The notes under the pieces: generated by a model
Seen by the model: only the letters and a program-made list of their open reading frames with translations
The model's database searches: none
Told to the model about the DNA's origin: nothing
Part shown: positions 24,455 through 33,565 of the stretch, one piece after another
How the letters are laid out: the number at the start of each line of letters is the position of its first letter
How positions within the stretch are numbered: the stretch's first letter is position 1
Made by a program: the position numbers and the translations under genes
Source: Chloroflexota bacterium
GTDB lineage: Bacteria; Chloroflexota; Anaerolineae; B4-G1
Direction: 5' to 3'
Assembly: GCA_012514315.1 (NCBI GenBank)
Contig: JAAZAN010000316.1
Location: forward strand, 1 to 40,470
Length of the DNA: 40,470 nucleotides

Positions 24455-25201
24455 TCACATTCCCAGCCTGGCTCTGCTGCGCTCCACCCAGGCTGGATCT
24501 GCGCGCATCAAGCGGGCCTTGCGCAGGTTCTCCCTCATAACCCATAGGATATCTCTGTCGTCACAGTCGAACCAGCGCTCCATGGCGGGTATGCCTGCAT
24601 CGGGAAGCGCAGCTACCGCCACCGACCAGCAGTATCCCAGTCCCTTGCGCAATGTCTTGAACTCGTCTGAGCGACGGTCGACTTCGGACAAGATGGAGGT
24701 TGTGATCTTATCCAGTATCTCCAAGGTCCGCCGGGTACACGTTTTATCCGTCAGGAGATCGGGTTCGCATAGAGCAGCTGCCAGCGCTCGGCGTTCAAGG
24801 AGGGAACCATTCTGCCACGGTGATATCCAGTCGATCAGACGGGCAGCATCCTCCCTGCCGGATCGCTGCAATGCCATTGCGACGCCTTCACGCACTCGCC
24901 AGCGAGGATCGTTTGCATGCTGTCGCAGACGTTCGAGCACACCCATGTCTCCCTCAACCAGAAGCTTTCCCAAACCTACGACGCCACACACCGCCAGGAA
25001 CTCCCCTGGGGTGTTTGCAGGCGCTACATCCGGCCCACAGGCCAGGAGCTGGTCAAAGCGCCTCCTGTCGCCTATGTCGGCGACGGTCTCTACCAGCTCC
25101 AGATTGGCTCTTGGACCGGGTAGGCCCGATTCAGCCGTCAGGTAGTCTTGCCAGTCATCGAGAGCGAGTAGTACCTCACGATATCTGCTAGATTGAGTCA
25201 T
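24455..25201 (-). CDS. HEAT-repeat-like protein, unknown function
   Basis: This 248-residue helical soluble protein is probably an ARM/HEAT-type solenoid. It shows repeated helix pairs, including DPRWRVREGVAMALQR, a typical HEAT unit with the conserved D-x-R-x-V-R pattern, and ALPDAGIPAMERWFDCDDRDILWVMRENLRKARL near the end. No catalytic motif is evident. It may be a protein- or DNA-binding scaffold; the alkylpurine glycosylase AlkD family has the same fold, but the diagnostic residues are not recognisable. The start is uncertain: the ATG at 25201 follows AAGGA very closely, and ATGs upstream at 25228 and beyond remain possible. It lies between glnS and the unknown membrane protein on the same strand. 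Confidence 0.7.
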   Translation of the reverse strand: MTQSSRYREVLLALDDWQDYLTAESGLPGPRANLELVETVADIGDRRRFDQLLACGPDVAPANTPGEFLAVCGVVGLGKLLVEGDMGVLERLRQHANDPRWRVREGVAMALQRSGREDAARLIDWISPWQNGSLLERRALAAALCEPDLLTDKTCTRRTLEILDKITTSILSEVDRRSDEFKTLRKGLGYCWSVAVAALPDAGIPAMERWFDCDDRDILWVMRENLRKARLMRADPAWVERSRARLGM

Positions 25202-25313
25202 TCCTTCTCGAGATAGCGGCTTCCGTGACATAGCCAGAGAGCTACCGTGCTGCCTGGTGCAAGATGGACTATGTCGATTCCGGTTGTATGCGATCAGGCC
25301 AATGCAATCTTGA

Positions 25314-27023
25314 TCATTGGGATTGTTGGATCTTCGCCCATGAATCGCGCAGGGCAACTGTTAGGTTGAACACCGGCGATTCTGGGGTCCCATCCCTGCT
25401 ATCCACGCAGAAGTAGCCCTGTCGTTCAAACTGGTACCGACTGCCACGCTCAGTCCCGGCCAGGCTGGGTTCCAGGCGGCACTCTGTGAGAATCTCCAGT
25501 GAATTGGGATTCAGGCTGGCTTTGAAACTCTCCCCCTCCTCAACATCGAGAGGGTTCTCGCGATCAAATAGACGATCGTACATCCTGACGTCCGCAGTGA
25601 TCGCGTGCGCGGCCGATACCCAATGCAACGTCCCTCTGACTTTGCGTCCATCGGGCGCTGATCCGCCTCGTGTTTCGGGATCGTATGTACAGTGCAGTTC
25701 GACCACCTCGCCAGTGTCCTTATCCTTGACTACATCGACGCACCGGATGAAATAGGCGTATCGAAGTCGTACTTCCCGGCCTGGGGCAAGACGGAAGAAC
25801 TTCTTGGGAGGATCTTCCATGAAATCGTCTTGCTCAATGTAAAGGACTTTTGAGAATGGCACCTGTCGAGTACCCATACTTGGGTCCTCTGGATTGTTGA
25901 CGGCCTCCATGTACTCCACTTGATCGTCAGGATAGTTGTCGATAATGACCTTGAGTGGGTGCAGAACGGCCATCCGACGCGGCGCTCGCCTGTTGAGATC
26001 ATCTCGAATACAGTGCTCTAGAAGCGCTACATCCACCGTGCTGTTCGCCTTGGCCACGCCAATCCGATCACAGAAATCGCGAATGGACTCCGGGGTATAG
26101 CCCCGCCGTCTCAGCCCAGATATGGTGGGCATGCGCGGGTCATCCCACCCACTCACATACCCTTCCTGAACCAGCTGCAGCAACATTCGTTTGCTCATCA
26201 CAGTGTAGTTCAGATTGAGACGCGCGAACTCGATCTGTTGGGGATGATAGACACCCAATTCATCAAGCACCCAGTCGTAGAGAGGACGGTTGTTTTCGAA
26301 CTCCAGCGTACATATTGAATGTGTGATCCCTTCGATAGAGTCGGAGAGGCAATGGGTGAAATCATACATCGGGTAGATGCACCACCTGTCTCCCGTGCGG
26401 TGGTGTGGCACGTTGAGGATCCGGTACAGGACTGGGTCGCGCATGGCGATGTTCGGCGAGGCCATGTCGATCTTCGCCCGAAGAGTGCGCGACCCGTCCT
26501 CAAATTCACCTGCGCGCATTCGCTCGAACAGGTCCAGATTCTCCTCGACCGAGCGATTCCGGTAGGGACTGTCCCTGCCGGACTCCGTCAGCGTGCCGCG
26601 GTACTCACGCACCTCGTCGGCGCTCAGATCACACACATACGCCCGCCCCATTTTGATCAGCTGAACGGCGTACTCGTATAGACGATCGAAGTAGTCCGAC
26701 GCATAGAACTCCCGCTCTCCCCAGTCGAATCCCAGCCAGCGGATATCTTCGCGGATAGAGTCGACGTACTCAACGTCTTCCTTGACTGGATTGGTGTCAT
26801 CAAACCGCAGGTTGTACAGGCCGCCGTAGTCGGTGGCGATGCCGAAACTGACCCAGATGGCTTTCGCATGCCCAATGTGCAGATAACCGTTTGGCTCTGG
26901 TGGAAACCGTGTGTGGACGCGGCCTCCGAACCTCCCGGTTTGGATATCCTCATCAATGATATCGCGGATGAAATTCGAGGATTCGCGGTCCCCTGGTGCG
27001 TTGATTGGTGTTCTATCTGTCAT
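25314..27023 (-). CDS. glnS: Glutaminyl-tRNA synthetase
   Basis: This 569-residue class I synthetase charges tRNA-Gln directly. The N-terminus reads [17 protein letters not shown], then [16 protein letters not shown] with the HIGH motif (49-52). [20 protein letters not shown] and the KMSKS-equivalent VMSKR follow, and the C-terminal anticodon-binding beta-barrels are present. The Gln-type (not Glu-type) identity is supported by the NPVKEDVEY block and by the overall length close to E. coli GlnS. The ATG at 27023 has GGAGGAGGAG upstream. A bacterium outside Proteobacteria/Deinococcus that carries GlnS probably acquired it by transfer. It lies 80 nt after the DeoC-like gene on the same strand. 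Confidence 0.96.
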   Translation of the reverse strand: MTDRTPINAPGDRESSNFIRDIIDEDIQTGRFGGRVHTRFPPEPNGYLHIGHAKAIWVSFGIATDYGGLYNLRFDDTNPVKEDVEYVDSIREDIRWLGFDWGEREFYASDYFDRLYEYAVQLIKMGRAYVCDLSADEVREYRGTLTESGRDSPYRNRSVEENLDLFERMRAGEFEDGSRTLRAKIDMASPNIAMRDPVLYRILNVPHHRTGDRWCIYPMYDFTHCLSDSIEGITHSICTLEFENNRPLYDWVLDELGVYHPQQIEFARLNLNYTVMSKRMLLQLVQEGYVSGWDDPRMPTISGLRRRGYTPESIRDFCDRIGVAKANSTVDVALLEHCIRDDLNRRAPRRMAVLHPLKVIIDNYPDDQVEYMEAVNNPEDPSMGTRQVPFSKVLYIEQDDFMEDPPKKFFRLAPGREVRLRYAYFIRCVDVVKDKDTGEVVELHCTYDPETRGGSAPDGRKVRGTLHWVSAAHAITADVRMYDRLFDRENPLDVEEGESFKASLNPNSLEILTECRLEPSLAGTERGSRYQFERQGYFCVDSRDGTPESPVFNLTVALRDSWAKIQQSQ

Positions 27024-27103
27024 AGAATTCTCCTCCTCCAGCGACCCCATCGGCTTGTGTACGCGGCGGCTTCTCTGTCTGCGGCGTGTTCTTGTCACGC
27101 ATT

Positions 27104-27799
27104 CTACCGCACCCAGGCCATGTTTTCAAGCTGGGTCACCAGAAACCGGCGCATCGCCACAACCGTTGCGCCGGCGCGCATCAAAGCCACACCGTCCTCA
27201 ATTGAGGCGACGCCGCCTGACGCCTTGATCCCAAGCCCATCTCCCACCGTCTCCCGAATCAGTCCAATATCGTGCGCCGTCGCACGTCCGGGACCAAAGC
27301 CCGTACACGTCTTGACGAAATCAGCGCCGCTCTCCAGAACCAGCTTCGCGGCTGTAATCTTCTCTGTCTCCGTGAGTACGCCGATTTCGATGATCACTTT
27401 GAACGGGACTCCGAAGGGCTTGGCCACAGCCATCACCTGGGCGATATCGTCCGCGACTCGTGTGTAGTCTCCAGCCTTGAACGCCGCGATGTTCATCACC
27501 ATGTCGAGATCTGTTGCGCCCCGAGTGAGTCCTTCCTCGGCCTCACAACACTTCACCTGCGTTGTTGTTCCTCCACACGGGAAACCCACGGGGATCTGGG
27601 CGCGTACACCCGAATCTCTCAATTCATCGACCAGAATACCCAGATGCTGCGGAAACGCGACGACCGCGCGGAAGCCGTATTTCCTGGCGTCATTGCAGGC
27701 CAACCGGGCATCCTCGGCACTTGCCGTGATCGTTAATGCTTCGGAGTAGTCAATGACGCTCACCAGGTCGCGAATCTCTTGATCTGTTACGTTGTACAT
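27104..27799 (-). CDS. DeoC-like class I aldolase
   Basis: This 231-residue TIM-barrel aldolase is of the deoxyribose-phosphate aldolase family, which forms a Schiff base with a lysine and cleaves 2-deoxyribose-5-phosphate to acetaldehyde and glyceraldehyde-3-phosphate. Expected catalytic residues are D99 (DLDMVMNI), K163 (FVKTCTGF) and K192 (IKASGGV). Two regions depart from typical DeoC. The N-terminal IDHTLLKP-type motif reads IDYSEALT, and the C-terminal phosphate-binding RIG-T/A-S stretch is replaced by TVVAMRRF. The substrate may therefore not be deoxyribose-5-phosphate. GGAGG lies 5-6 nt before the ATG. It heads a minus-strand run with glnS. Confidence 0.8.
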   Translation of the reverse strand: MYNVTDQEIRDLVSVIDYSEALTITASAEDARLACNDARKYGFRAVVAFPQHLGILVDELRDSGVRAQIPVGFPCGGTTTQVKCCEAEEGLTRGATDLDMVMNIAAFKAGDYTRVADDIAQVMAVAKPFGVPFKVIIEIGVLTETEKITAAKLVLESGADFVKTCTGFGPGRATAHDIGLIRETVGDGLGIKASGGVASIEDGVALMRAGATVVAMRRFLVTQLENMAWVR

Positions 27800-27851
27800 C
27801 CAACACCCTCCAGGAATCTATCGTGATACGTGTGGACAGAGACTGTGAGGG

Positions 27852-27879
27852 ATTCTATCCTGAACCAGGCTGTCTGCAA
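27852..27879 (-). promoter_or_regulatory. Predicted promoter of the deoC-like/glnS run
   Basis: On the minus strand the -35 is TTGCAG (27879-27874), the spacer is 16 bp, and the -10 is TAGAAT (27857-27852). The leader before the ATG at 27799 is about 45 nt. Confidence 0.5.
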
Positions 27880-27926
27880 CTGCGTTGCCCTGTGAGCGAT
27901 CGTCCGCCGTGGCATCGCCGGGTGTC

Positions 27927-27954
27927 TTGCCACAATGGGCGAACGTGGTAGACT
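27927..27954 (+). promoter_or_regulatory. Predicted promoter of the MFS transporter
   Basis: The -35 is TTGCCA (27927-27932), the spacer is 16 bp, and the -10 is TAGACT (27949-27954). It is divergent from the deoC-like promoter, with about 48 bp between the two -35 boxes. The leader to the ATG at 28047 is about 85 nt. Confidence 0.4.
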
Positions 27955-28046
27955 ACCGCACGATTGGGTGGGAAACTTGTGGTATGTGCCTCAAGGCGGT
28001 GTCTCTTCCATTCCACACCAGTCCATACCATCTGCGGGAGAGTCGA

Positions 28047-29249
28047 ATGAAGCTCACGTTGAGAAGCAGTGTCAGCGGCCTCTGGACGCCCAATCTGATT
28101 CTGCTCGCCAGCGCCACGTTTCTCGTGTGTTTCGGCCAGGGGCTCTTTGGCGGCGTACGCACGAATTTCTTTATTGACACGTTGGGCCTCACGGGTGGTC
28201 AGGTTCTTTGGCTTGAAGGTATTCGTGAGATACCTGGTCTTGCCCTGATGTTTATTGCTGCCGCAGTGATGCATCTACCGCTGGCGTGGCAGACGGCTGC
28301 GTATACCTTGATAATGGGTCTGGGCTACGGCCTCCAGGCCACTGTGGGTTCCTACTCGGCTCTGATCGCGATGGCCCTGGTTGCGAGTCTAGGAATGCAC
28401 GGCTGGATGCCCCTGAACAATGCGCTGGCTATGTCTCTGACCACCAAAGACAAGTCGGGACGGGTCCTGGGTGCTATCTCATCTGTGACTGCGATGGCGT
28501 CTATCGTTGGAATGGGGGTTGTTGCCATCACCACCAGGCTAACGGGTGATATATCGCTTCGTCTGTACTTTGCCATCGGCGGCGGGTTGATCGTCCTGGG
28601 GGCGTTTTTAATTGCGAGACTGCCGCGCGATGTCGGATCTACAGGAGCAATTCAGCCCCGCATGCTGCTCAGCCGCCGCTACTGGCTCTACTATGTGCTG
28701 ACTTTCCTGGAGGGCTCGCGCAAACAGGTTCTGGGCACTTTCACATCGTTGGTCCTGGTCGATCGTCATAGCTTCGAGGTATGGGAGATCAGCCTGTTGC
28801 TGCTCATCAGTAGCGTGGTGAACTTCGTCTCAGCTCCGTGGTTGGGACGGTTGTTGGATACGTACGGTGAGCGGTCGACGTTGACGGTCAGTTACGTGCT
28901 TCTGGCTCTCTGTTGTGTCGGCTGTGCCGTTGTACAGTCAGCGTGGGTCCTGTCAGTCCTGGTGATTCTGATCCACCTGCTACTTATCTTGGGAATGGGC
29001 CTTTCGACCTATGTCAACCGCGTTGCACCACCTGAAGAGCTGGCGCCCACTCTTTCGGCCGGTATCAGCATTAATCATGTGACATCCGTTGGGATGCCTC
29101 TGGTGGCCGGGCTGCTCTTACCGTTGGTGCAGTACAGCGGCATCTTCTGGGGGACCGCAGCGATCATTCTGCTTTCCGTGCCGTTCACACTTGCGATACG
29201 CGCGACCCCATTGTGTGCTCGGGAACTCGCCCCAGCCGCCGCCAAGTAG
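28047..29249 (+). CDS. Major facilitator superfamily transporter
   Basis: This 400-residue transporter has about twelve hydrophobic helices in two halves with a central loop near residue 195 (RLPRDVGSTGAIQPRMLLSRR). The A-motif-like loop between helices 2 and 3 is poor; the matching loop in the second half reads GRLLDTYGERSTL, which fits the MFS G-x3-D-x2-G-R-R pattern. The ATG at 28047 has GGGAG upstream; an upstream in-frame extension would add 54 non-hydrophobic residues and is unlikely. It is divergent from the DeoC-like gene, so a sugar or nucleoside substrate is possible, but nothing in the sequence fixes it. Confidence 0.85.
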   Translation: MKLTLRSSVSGLWTPNLILLASATFLVCFGQGLFGGVRTNFFIDTLGLTGGQVLWLEGIREIPGLALMFIAAAVMHLPLAWQTAAYTLIMGLGYGLQATVGSYSALIAMALVASLGMHGWMPLNNALAMSLTTKDKSGRVLGAISSVTAMASIVGMGVVAITTRLTGDISLRLYFAIGGGLIVLGAFLIARLPRDVGSTGAIQPRMLLSRRYWLYYVLTFLEGSRKQVLGTFTSLVLVDRHSFEVWEISLLLLISSVVNFVSAPWLGRLLDTYGERSTLTVSYVLLALCCVGCAVVQSAWVLSVLVILIHLLLILGMGLSTYVNRVAPPEELAPTLSAGISINHVTSVGMPLVAGLLLPLVQYSGIFWGTAAIILLSVPFTLAIRATPLCARELAPAAAK

Positions 29250-29279
29250 CCAGACCGGTCGCCTTCCTATACCTCTAGC

Positions 29280-29308
29280 TTGACACTCACTCAGGCCTGC
29301 ACTATCAT
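29280..29308 (+). promoter_or_regulatory. Predicted leaderless promoter of xseA
   Basis: The consensus -35 TTGACA (29280-29285), a 17-bp spacer and a -10 TATCAT (29303-29308) lie only 9 nt before the ATG at 29318. The predicted start near 29315 would leave almost no 5' leader, and no Shine-Dalgarno sequence is present. Confidence 0.65.
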
Positions 29309-29317
29309 CTTCTCACC

Positions 29318-30544
29318 ATGGCTGAACAACTGGACCTATTTGGTGAACCGATGATTACGGTCCCCTACACTGTTAGTCAACTCACGGGCGTAATCCGGCG
29401 CTTGATTGAATCCGACCCCGATCTGGCCGACTTATGGGTACAAGGAGAGGTCTCAAACTTCACTCGGGCTTCGTCTGGTCACTGCTACTTCACACTCAAG
29501 GATGCCGGTTCGCAGATCGGTGGAGTGATGTGGCGTACAATGGCCAGCCGGACGGGTTACGTCCCAGCAAACGGTGATCTCGTCATCGCCCATGGACGCG
29601 TTGGCGTGTACGAGGTGGGGGGTAGATATCAGCTCTATGTGGATGAGTTCCAGCCAGCCGGTCTCGGTGACCTCTACCAGCAGTTTGAGTTGCTCAAATC
29701 GCGTCTGACTGCCGAGGGGTTGTTTGCTCCCGAGCACAAGCGTCCGCTCCCATCGCGTCCCCGTGTCATCGGTGTTGTAACTTCTCCCACTGGGGCCGCC
29801 CTGCGGGACATTGTCAATGTGCTGAGTCGTCGCTACCCATTGGCGGAGCTACTCGTCGCACCGACATTGGTGCAGGGGGATGGGGCGCCGGCTCAGATCA
29901 TTGCGGCGCTCGATACGCTTAATCGGCGTGATGATGTGGACGTCATCATTATTGCCCGGGGCGGTGGCAGCCTTGAGGAGCTATGGGCCTTCAACGATGA
30001 GCAGGTTGCACGAGCTATCGCCGCGTCTCGTCTGCCGGTTGTCTGCGGTGTCGGGCATGAGACGGATTACTCGCTCGCGGATTTCGCTGCGGATGTACGG
30101 GCCCCCACACCGTCGGCCGCGGCGGAATTGGTTGCTCCGGATCGTGCCGAACTCCGTGGGACTGTCGAACTAATGCGGCAAGCGTGCACTGTCGCATTGA
30201 CGGACGAACTGGACAGGCTCCGTTGGCATTTGGCGGAACATGTCAGAACGCTCAGGTATCTGTCCCCTTCGGGTCAGCTCATTCAGACGCGCCAGCGAGT
30301 GGATGAGCTCGGCGCCCGAGCACAGGCTGCAGCACGGCACGACTTGGTCGTGCGTCGTGAGCGTCTGGTGGGATTAGCTGGCCGGCTTGAGAGCTTCAGC
30401 CCGTTCAATACGTTGGCTCGAGGCTACGCGATTGTCCGCCGCCGATCCGATGGCGATGTGGTGAGCTCGGTGACTCAGGTGGAATCCGGTGACGCGCTTG
30501 ATGTACGAGTGGTCGATGGTGAGTTCGAGGTGCATGTGCCGTGA
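29318..30544 (+). CDS. xseA: Exodeoxyribonuclease VII large subunit
   Basis: This 408-residue catalytic subunit of exonuclease VII degrades single-stranded DNA in both directions. The N-terminal OB fold (about 10-115) includes VSQLTGVIRRLIESDP and LWVQGEVSNFTRASSGHCYFTLKD. The nuclease domain has RPRVIGVVTSPTGAALRDI, DVIIIARGGGSLEELWAFNDE and PVVCGVGHETDYSLADFAADVRAPTPSAAAE. A short coiled-coil region follows, with the final ARGYAIVRR. The ATG has no ribosome site and lies 9 nt after a predicted -10. The partner xseB is not adjacent but lies two genes downstream (31753), probably on the same transcript. Confidence 0.95.
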   Translation: MAEQLDLFGEPMITVPYTVSQLTGVIRRLIESDPDLADLWVQGEVSNFTRASSGHCYFTLKDAGSQIGGVMWRTMASRTGYVPANGDLVIAHGRVGVYEVGGRYQLYVDEFQPAGLGDLYQQFELLKSRLTAEGLFAPEHKRPLPSRPRVIGVVTSPTGAALRDIVNVLSRRYPLAELLVAPTLVQGDGAPAQIIAALDTLNRRDDVDVIIIARGGGSLEELWAFNDEQVARAIAASRLPVVCGVGHETDYSLADFAADVRAPTPSAAAELVAPDRAELRGTVELMRQACTVALTDELDRLRWHLAEHVRTLRYLSPSGQLIQTRQRVDELGARAQAAARHDLVVRRERLVGLAGRLESFSPFNTLARGYAIVRRRSDGDVVSSVTQVESGDALDVRVVDGEFEVHVP

Positions 30545-31095
30545 TGTCAACGGTTGCACAGCGCATCGTTGTCGTCGGCACAACCGGTTGCGGCAAAACG
30601 ACATTGGCTCGACGTATCGCGACACTGCTTGATCTGCCGTGTGTTGAGCTGGATGCGCTCTACTGGGGCCCGGATTGGACGCCGGTGCCGCCTGATGTGT
30701 TTCGCGATCGGGTCGACCGGGCGATTGCTCACTCGGCCTGGGTAGTGGATGGCAACTACAGTGCGCTGCGCCAGAACCTGTGGGGGACAGCTGATACCAT
30801 CGTGTGGCTTGATTATCCACTACCGCTGATCCTTCTGCGTCTGTTCAGGCGTACGCTGCGCCGTACGCTTGGGCAGGAAGAGCTGTGGAATGGGAATCGT
30901 GAGTCGGTCAGCCGCACCCTGTTCAGTGGCGACTCGATCATTCTTTGGGCGCTGCGTACATACCAGAGACGACGCCGAACGTACGAGCAGCTGATGCAGG
31001 ATCCTGAATTGGCTCACCTTTGCTTTGTGCGCCTGCGATGGCCAAATGATACAGAGACTTGGATGCGCAGTCTGGAGGCGGCAGCTCCCGCGTGA
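30544..31095 (+). CDS. P-loop NTPase of the FlaR-like 'topology modulation' type
   Basis: This 183-residue adenylate-kinase-like protein has a Walker A GTTGCGKTTLARRIA near the start. The family blocks ELDALYWGPDWTPVPPDVF, WVVDGNY and DTIVWLDYPLPL follow, and then a basic helical region (LFRRTLRRTL). Members are often annotated as DNA topology modulation protein FlaR, but a kinase-like activity on a small molecule is equally plausible and the biochemical role is not known. The start codon overlaps the stop of xseA (GTGATG context), so it is translationally coupled. Confidence 0.8.
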   Translation: MSTVAQRIVVVGTTGCGKTTLARRIATLLDLPCVELDALYWGPDWTPVPPDVFRDRVDRAIAHSAWVVDGNYSALRQNLWGTADTIVWLDYPLPLILLRLFRRTLRRTLGQEELWNGNRESVSRTLFSGDSIILWALRTYQRRRRTYEQLMQDPELAHLCFVRLRWPNDTETWMRSLEAAAPA

Positions 31096-31157
31096 TCGTT
31101 AGTGGGCCACGAAGGCAAACGGGGAAAATCGTCTGGCACGGCTGATTGGGAGGTAAG

Positions 31158-31748
31158 ATGTCTGCTGATAGATTGGACGACGTTGTCACACAATCCGTAT
31201 TCTTCCGGGAGACGGGGCCTCAGAACACAGACCGCACGCTGCAAGCTGCCAAGCATCGAGCAGATGAACTGGGCATTCGAACGATATTAGTCGCTACCAC
31301 GGAAGGTGAGACTGGAGTGAGAGCGGCCCAGGTCTTCTCGGGCTATGATCTAACTGTGGTTACCCACTCGACCGGGTTCGCCCAACCCAACGTTCAAGAG
31401 TTGACTTCGGCGAATCGAGCCGCGATCGAGCGAGCAGGTGCGAGGATCCTGACAGCGCAACACGCTTTCGGCGGTGTCAATCGGGCCGTACGCAGGAAAC
31501 TGGCCACGCACGAGCTTGACGAGATCATCGCGCACACCTTACGCATTTTCGGCCAGGGCGCCAAGGTGTGTGTCGAGATCTCTATGATGGCAGCAGACGC
31601 AGGCCTGGTCCGGGCTGGTGAGCCGTGCATCGCGATTGCGGGAACGGGTCGAGGCGCTGATACGGCGTTGGTGGTGGTTCCTGTCAACGCGCAGGATTTC
31701 TTCGATATGCGGGTCATGGAAGTGCTGGCCAAACCGAGGCTGGCGTAA
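31158..31748 (+). CDS. Pyruvate kinase C-terminal-domain-like protein
   Basis: This 196-residue soluble protein corresponds to a stand-alone pyruvate kinase alpha/beta (PK_C) domain without the catalytic barrel. Helix-strand alternation is visible: TLQAAKHRADELGIRTILVATTEGETGVRA resembles the PK_C 'sARaIAvfT-SGrTA' region, and DLTVVTHSTGF and GADTALVVVP resemble later strands. EIIAHTLRIFGQGAKVCVEISMMAADAGL is a family-specific block of these free-standing homologues. A regulatory or ligand-binding role is likely, but the substrate is unknown. The start is ATG 31158 with GGGAGG upstream. The xseB start lies 4 nt after its stop. Confidence 0.75.
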   Translation: MSADRLDDVVTQSVFFRETGPQNTDRTLQAAKHRADELGIRTILVATTEGETGVRAAQVFSGYDLTVVTHSTGFAQPNVQELTSANRAAIERAGARILTAQHAFGGVNRAVRRKLATHELDEIIAHTLRIFGQGAKVCVEISMMAADAGLVRAGEPCIAIAGTGRGADTALVVVPVNAQDFFDMRVMEVLAKPRLA

Positions 31749-31752
31749 GGGG

Positions 31753-31983
31753 ATGAAACGGGTGGATGATGTCACTGACTTGACGTTCGAGCAGGCTTTT
31801 GCAGCCTTGGAAGAGACCGTGAGCCGGCTGGAGACGGGAGGATTGACACTGCACGACAGCCTGTCCTTGTTTGAGCGCGGGCAGGTGCTCGCGGCGCATT
31901 GCGCCGCACTGCTCGATCGCGCCGAACTTAAAGTGACGCAGGTTGCCCCAGGCGGGGGTGAGACGCTGCATCTTGACCAGTGA
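31753..31983 (+). CDS. xseB: Exodeoxyribonuclease VII small subunit
   Basis: This 76-residue helical subunit forms the long stalk around XseA. The pattern LTFEQAFAALEETVSRLETGGLTLHDSLSLFERGQVLAAHCAALLDRAELKV is a canonical XseB helix-turn-helix hairpin with the conserved L-E-x-G-x-L-x-L turn. The ATG at 31753 has AAGGGG just upstream and follows the previous stop by 4 nt, so it is translationally coupled to the pyruvate-kinase-like gene. The pair xseA/xseB is split by two genes. Confidence 0.92.
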   Translation: MKRVDDVTDLTFEQAFAALEETVSRLETGGLTLHDSLSLFERGQVLAAHCAALLDRAELKVTQVAPGGGETLHLDQ

Positions 31984-32010
31984 GCAGATAGGTCTTCTGT
32001 CGACACTGGC

Positions 32011-33558
32011 CTATCGGTGCAGGACGTCCAACAGGCGCAGGGGTTCCTCTGCGCGCAGAAGCAGTGCGACTCCCATATAGACAGCGATACCCAGTGCGGT
32101 GCCTCCCACGGCCAGGACGAGCGAGCTAGCCTCAGGAAGCGCGACTTGCCAGAGTACCAGCGCCAGCCCCATCACAAGTGCGGCCACTCCGCTTTTTGCT
32201 GAGGTATTCGCTAGTCTCCGAGCCTCAATTCCATGCATGCGTCGCCATATCAGCACCAAGAGTAACCCCATTTCGGCCAGCGTAGCGACGGCATTGGCCA
32301 GAGCCAGACCTGCGAAATTGGGCCATCCCACGATCTCGAAAAGACCGGGGAGAGTGAGGCTTAGCGTCACATTGGTGACGACTGCCACCGCTCCAACCCA
32401 CACGGGTGTGAATGTGTCGTGAAGCGCATAGAACGCCCGCGCGATAACTTCCAGGCCTGCGTGTCCGACGAGACCCAGTGCGTAAAATGCCAGAGCCCAC
32501 GCTACGGACGTGGTTGATGTTGCCTGGAACGCGCCGCGCTCGAAGAGCACACCGACCAGGGGGCGGCTGAGCATCAGCAGACCGACGGTGGCTGGGAGAC
32601 TGAGGAAGAACACGGTTCGCAACGTTGCCGCCAGAGTCTCTCGCATTTCGTCCAACTGTCCGCGGGCGACCTGATCGGCGAAAGTGGGAAATGCAGCTGT
32701 GCCCACTGCCTGGGCTAAGACGCCCTCAGGTAGCGCCATCAAGAGCCAGGCGTAGTTGATCGTCGACACGGCGCCTTCTCCCATGTGCGACGCGAGGCTG
32801 TTGTTGATCATGAGGTTCACCTGGGTGATGGCAGTGCCAATGACACGTGGCGCCATCAGGCGTCCGACCACTCGTACTGAAGGTTCGCGCAGTCCGAATG
32901 TTGGCGCATACACTGCGCCGTATCTGGCCAGCCCGGGGATTTGTACCAGTAGATGCAGTACCGCGCCCACGATGCTGCCGGCAGCCAGCCCCATGACGCC
33001 CATCCTGGGTCCCAAGAGGACCGCTCCCCCAATGATTCCGACGTTGTAGATCGCCGGCGCGAGGGCTGGGAGGAAGAAGTGCTGCTGAGCGTTGAGCACG
33101 GCCATCACCACGCCGCTCGCACCAAAGATGATGGGTGATAAGAGCATCACTCGCAGTAGATCAGTCGTCCTCGCCTGCTGAGCAGTAGAAAACCCGGGCG
33201 CGATCAGCGTGCGGACAATCGTTGGGGCTATGATCGCGATCAGAAGCGCGAGGATGGTCATCGCTGCGAGGACGAGATTGACAATCGCGGAAGCCAGGCG
33301 CCATGCGCCCCGAGTGTCGCCTCTGGCGATGTGGGTAGAGAAGGTGGGAATCAACGCCGATCCCAACGCGCCGCCCGCCACGATCAGGAAGATCGCCTCT
33401 GGAACGCGTGCTGCGGCCATATATGCATCCAGATGGTCTCCGGTGCCAAACATAGCCCCGACGACCATCTGGCGCACGAGTCCCAGTACCCGGCTCAGCA
33501 CGAAAAGCGACATAACAAGTGTCGCTGCTTTGGCAATCTGGCGCCCACCCTGGCTCAT
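32011..33558 (-). CDS. murJ: Lipid II flippase MurJ
   Basis: This 515-residue integral membrane protein of the MOP exporter superfamily moves lipid II across the membrane for peptidoglycan synthesis. The N-terminal signature ISKVLGLVRQ-like segment reads LSRVLGLVRQMVVGAMFGTGDHLDAYMAA, followed by ALGSALIPTFS. FPTFADQVARGQ and VGLLMLSRPLVGVLFERGAF are also typical, and about fourteen hydrophobic helices can be counted. The ATG at 33558 has a consensus -10 only 7 nt upstream on the minus strand. It converges on xseB, with 27 bp between the stops. Confidence 0.94.
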   Translation of the reverse strand: MSQGGRQIAKAATLVMSLFVLSRVLGLVRQMVVGAMFGTGDHLDAYMAAARVPEAIFLIVAGGALGSALIPTFSTHIARGDTRGAWRLASAIVNLVLAAMTILALLIAIIAPTIVRTLIAPGFSTAQQARTTDLLRVMLLSPIIFGASGVVMAVLNAQQHFFLPALAPAIYNVGIIGGAVLLGPRMGVMGLAAGSIVGAVLHLLVQIPGLARYGAVYAPTFGLREPSVRVVGRLMAPRVIGTAITQVNLMINNSLASHMGEGAVSTINYAWLLMALPEGVLAQAVGTAAFPTFADQVARGQLDEMRETLAATLRTVFFLSLPATVGLLMLSRPLVGVLFERGAFQATSTTSVAWALAFYALGLVGHAGLEVIARAFYALHDTFTPVWVGAVAVVTNVTLSLTLPGLFEIVGWPNFAGLALANAVATLAEMGLLLVLIWRRMHGIEARRLANTSAKSGVAALVMGLALVLWQVALPEASSLVLAVGGTALGIAVYMGVALLLRAEEPLRLLDVLHR

Positions 33559-33565
33559 CCTGGTT

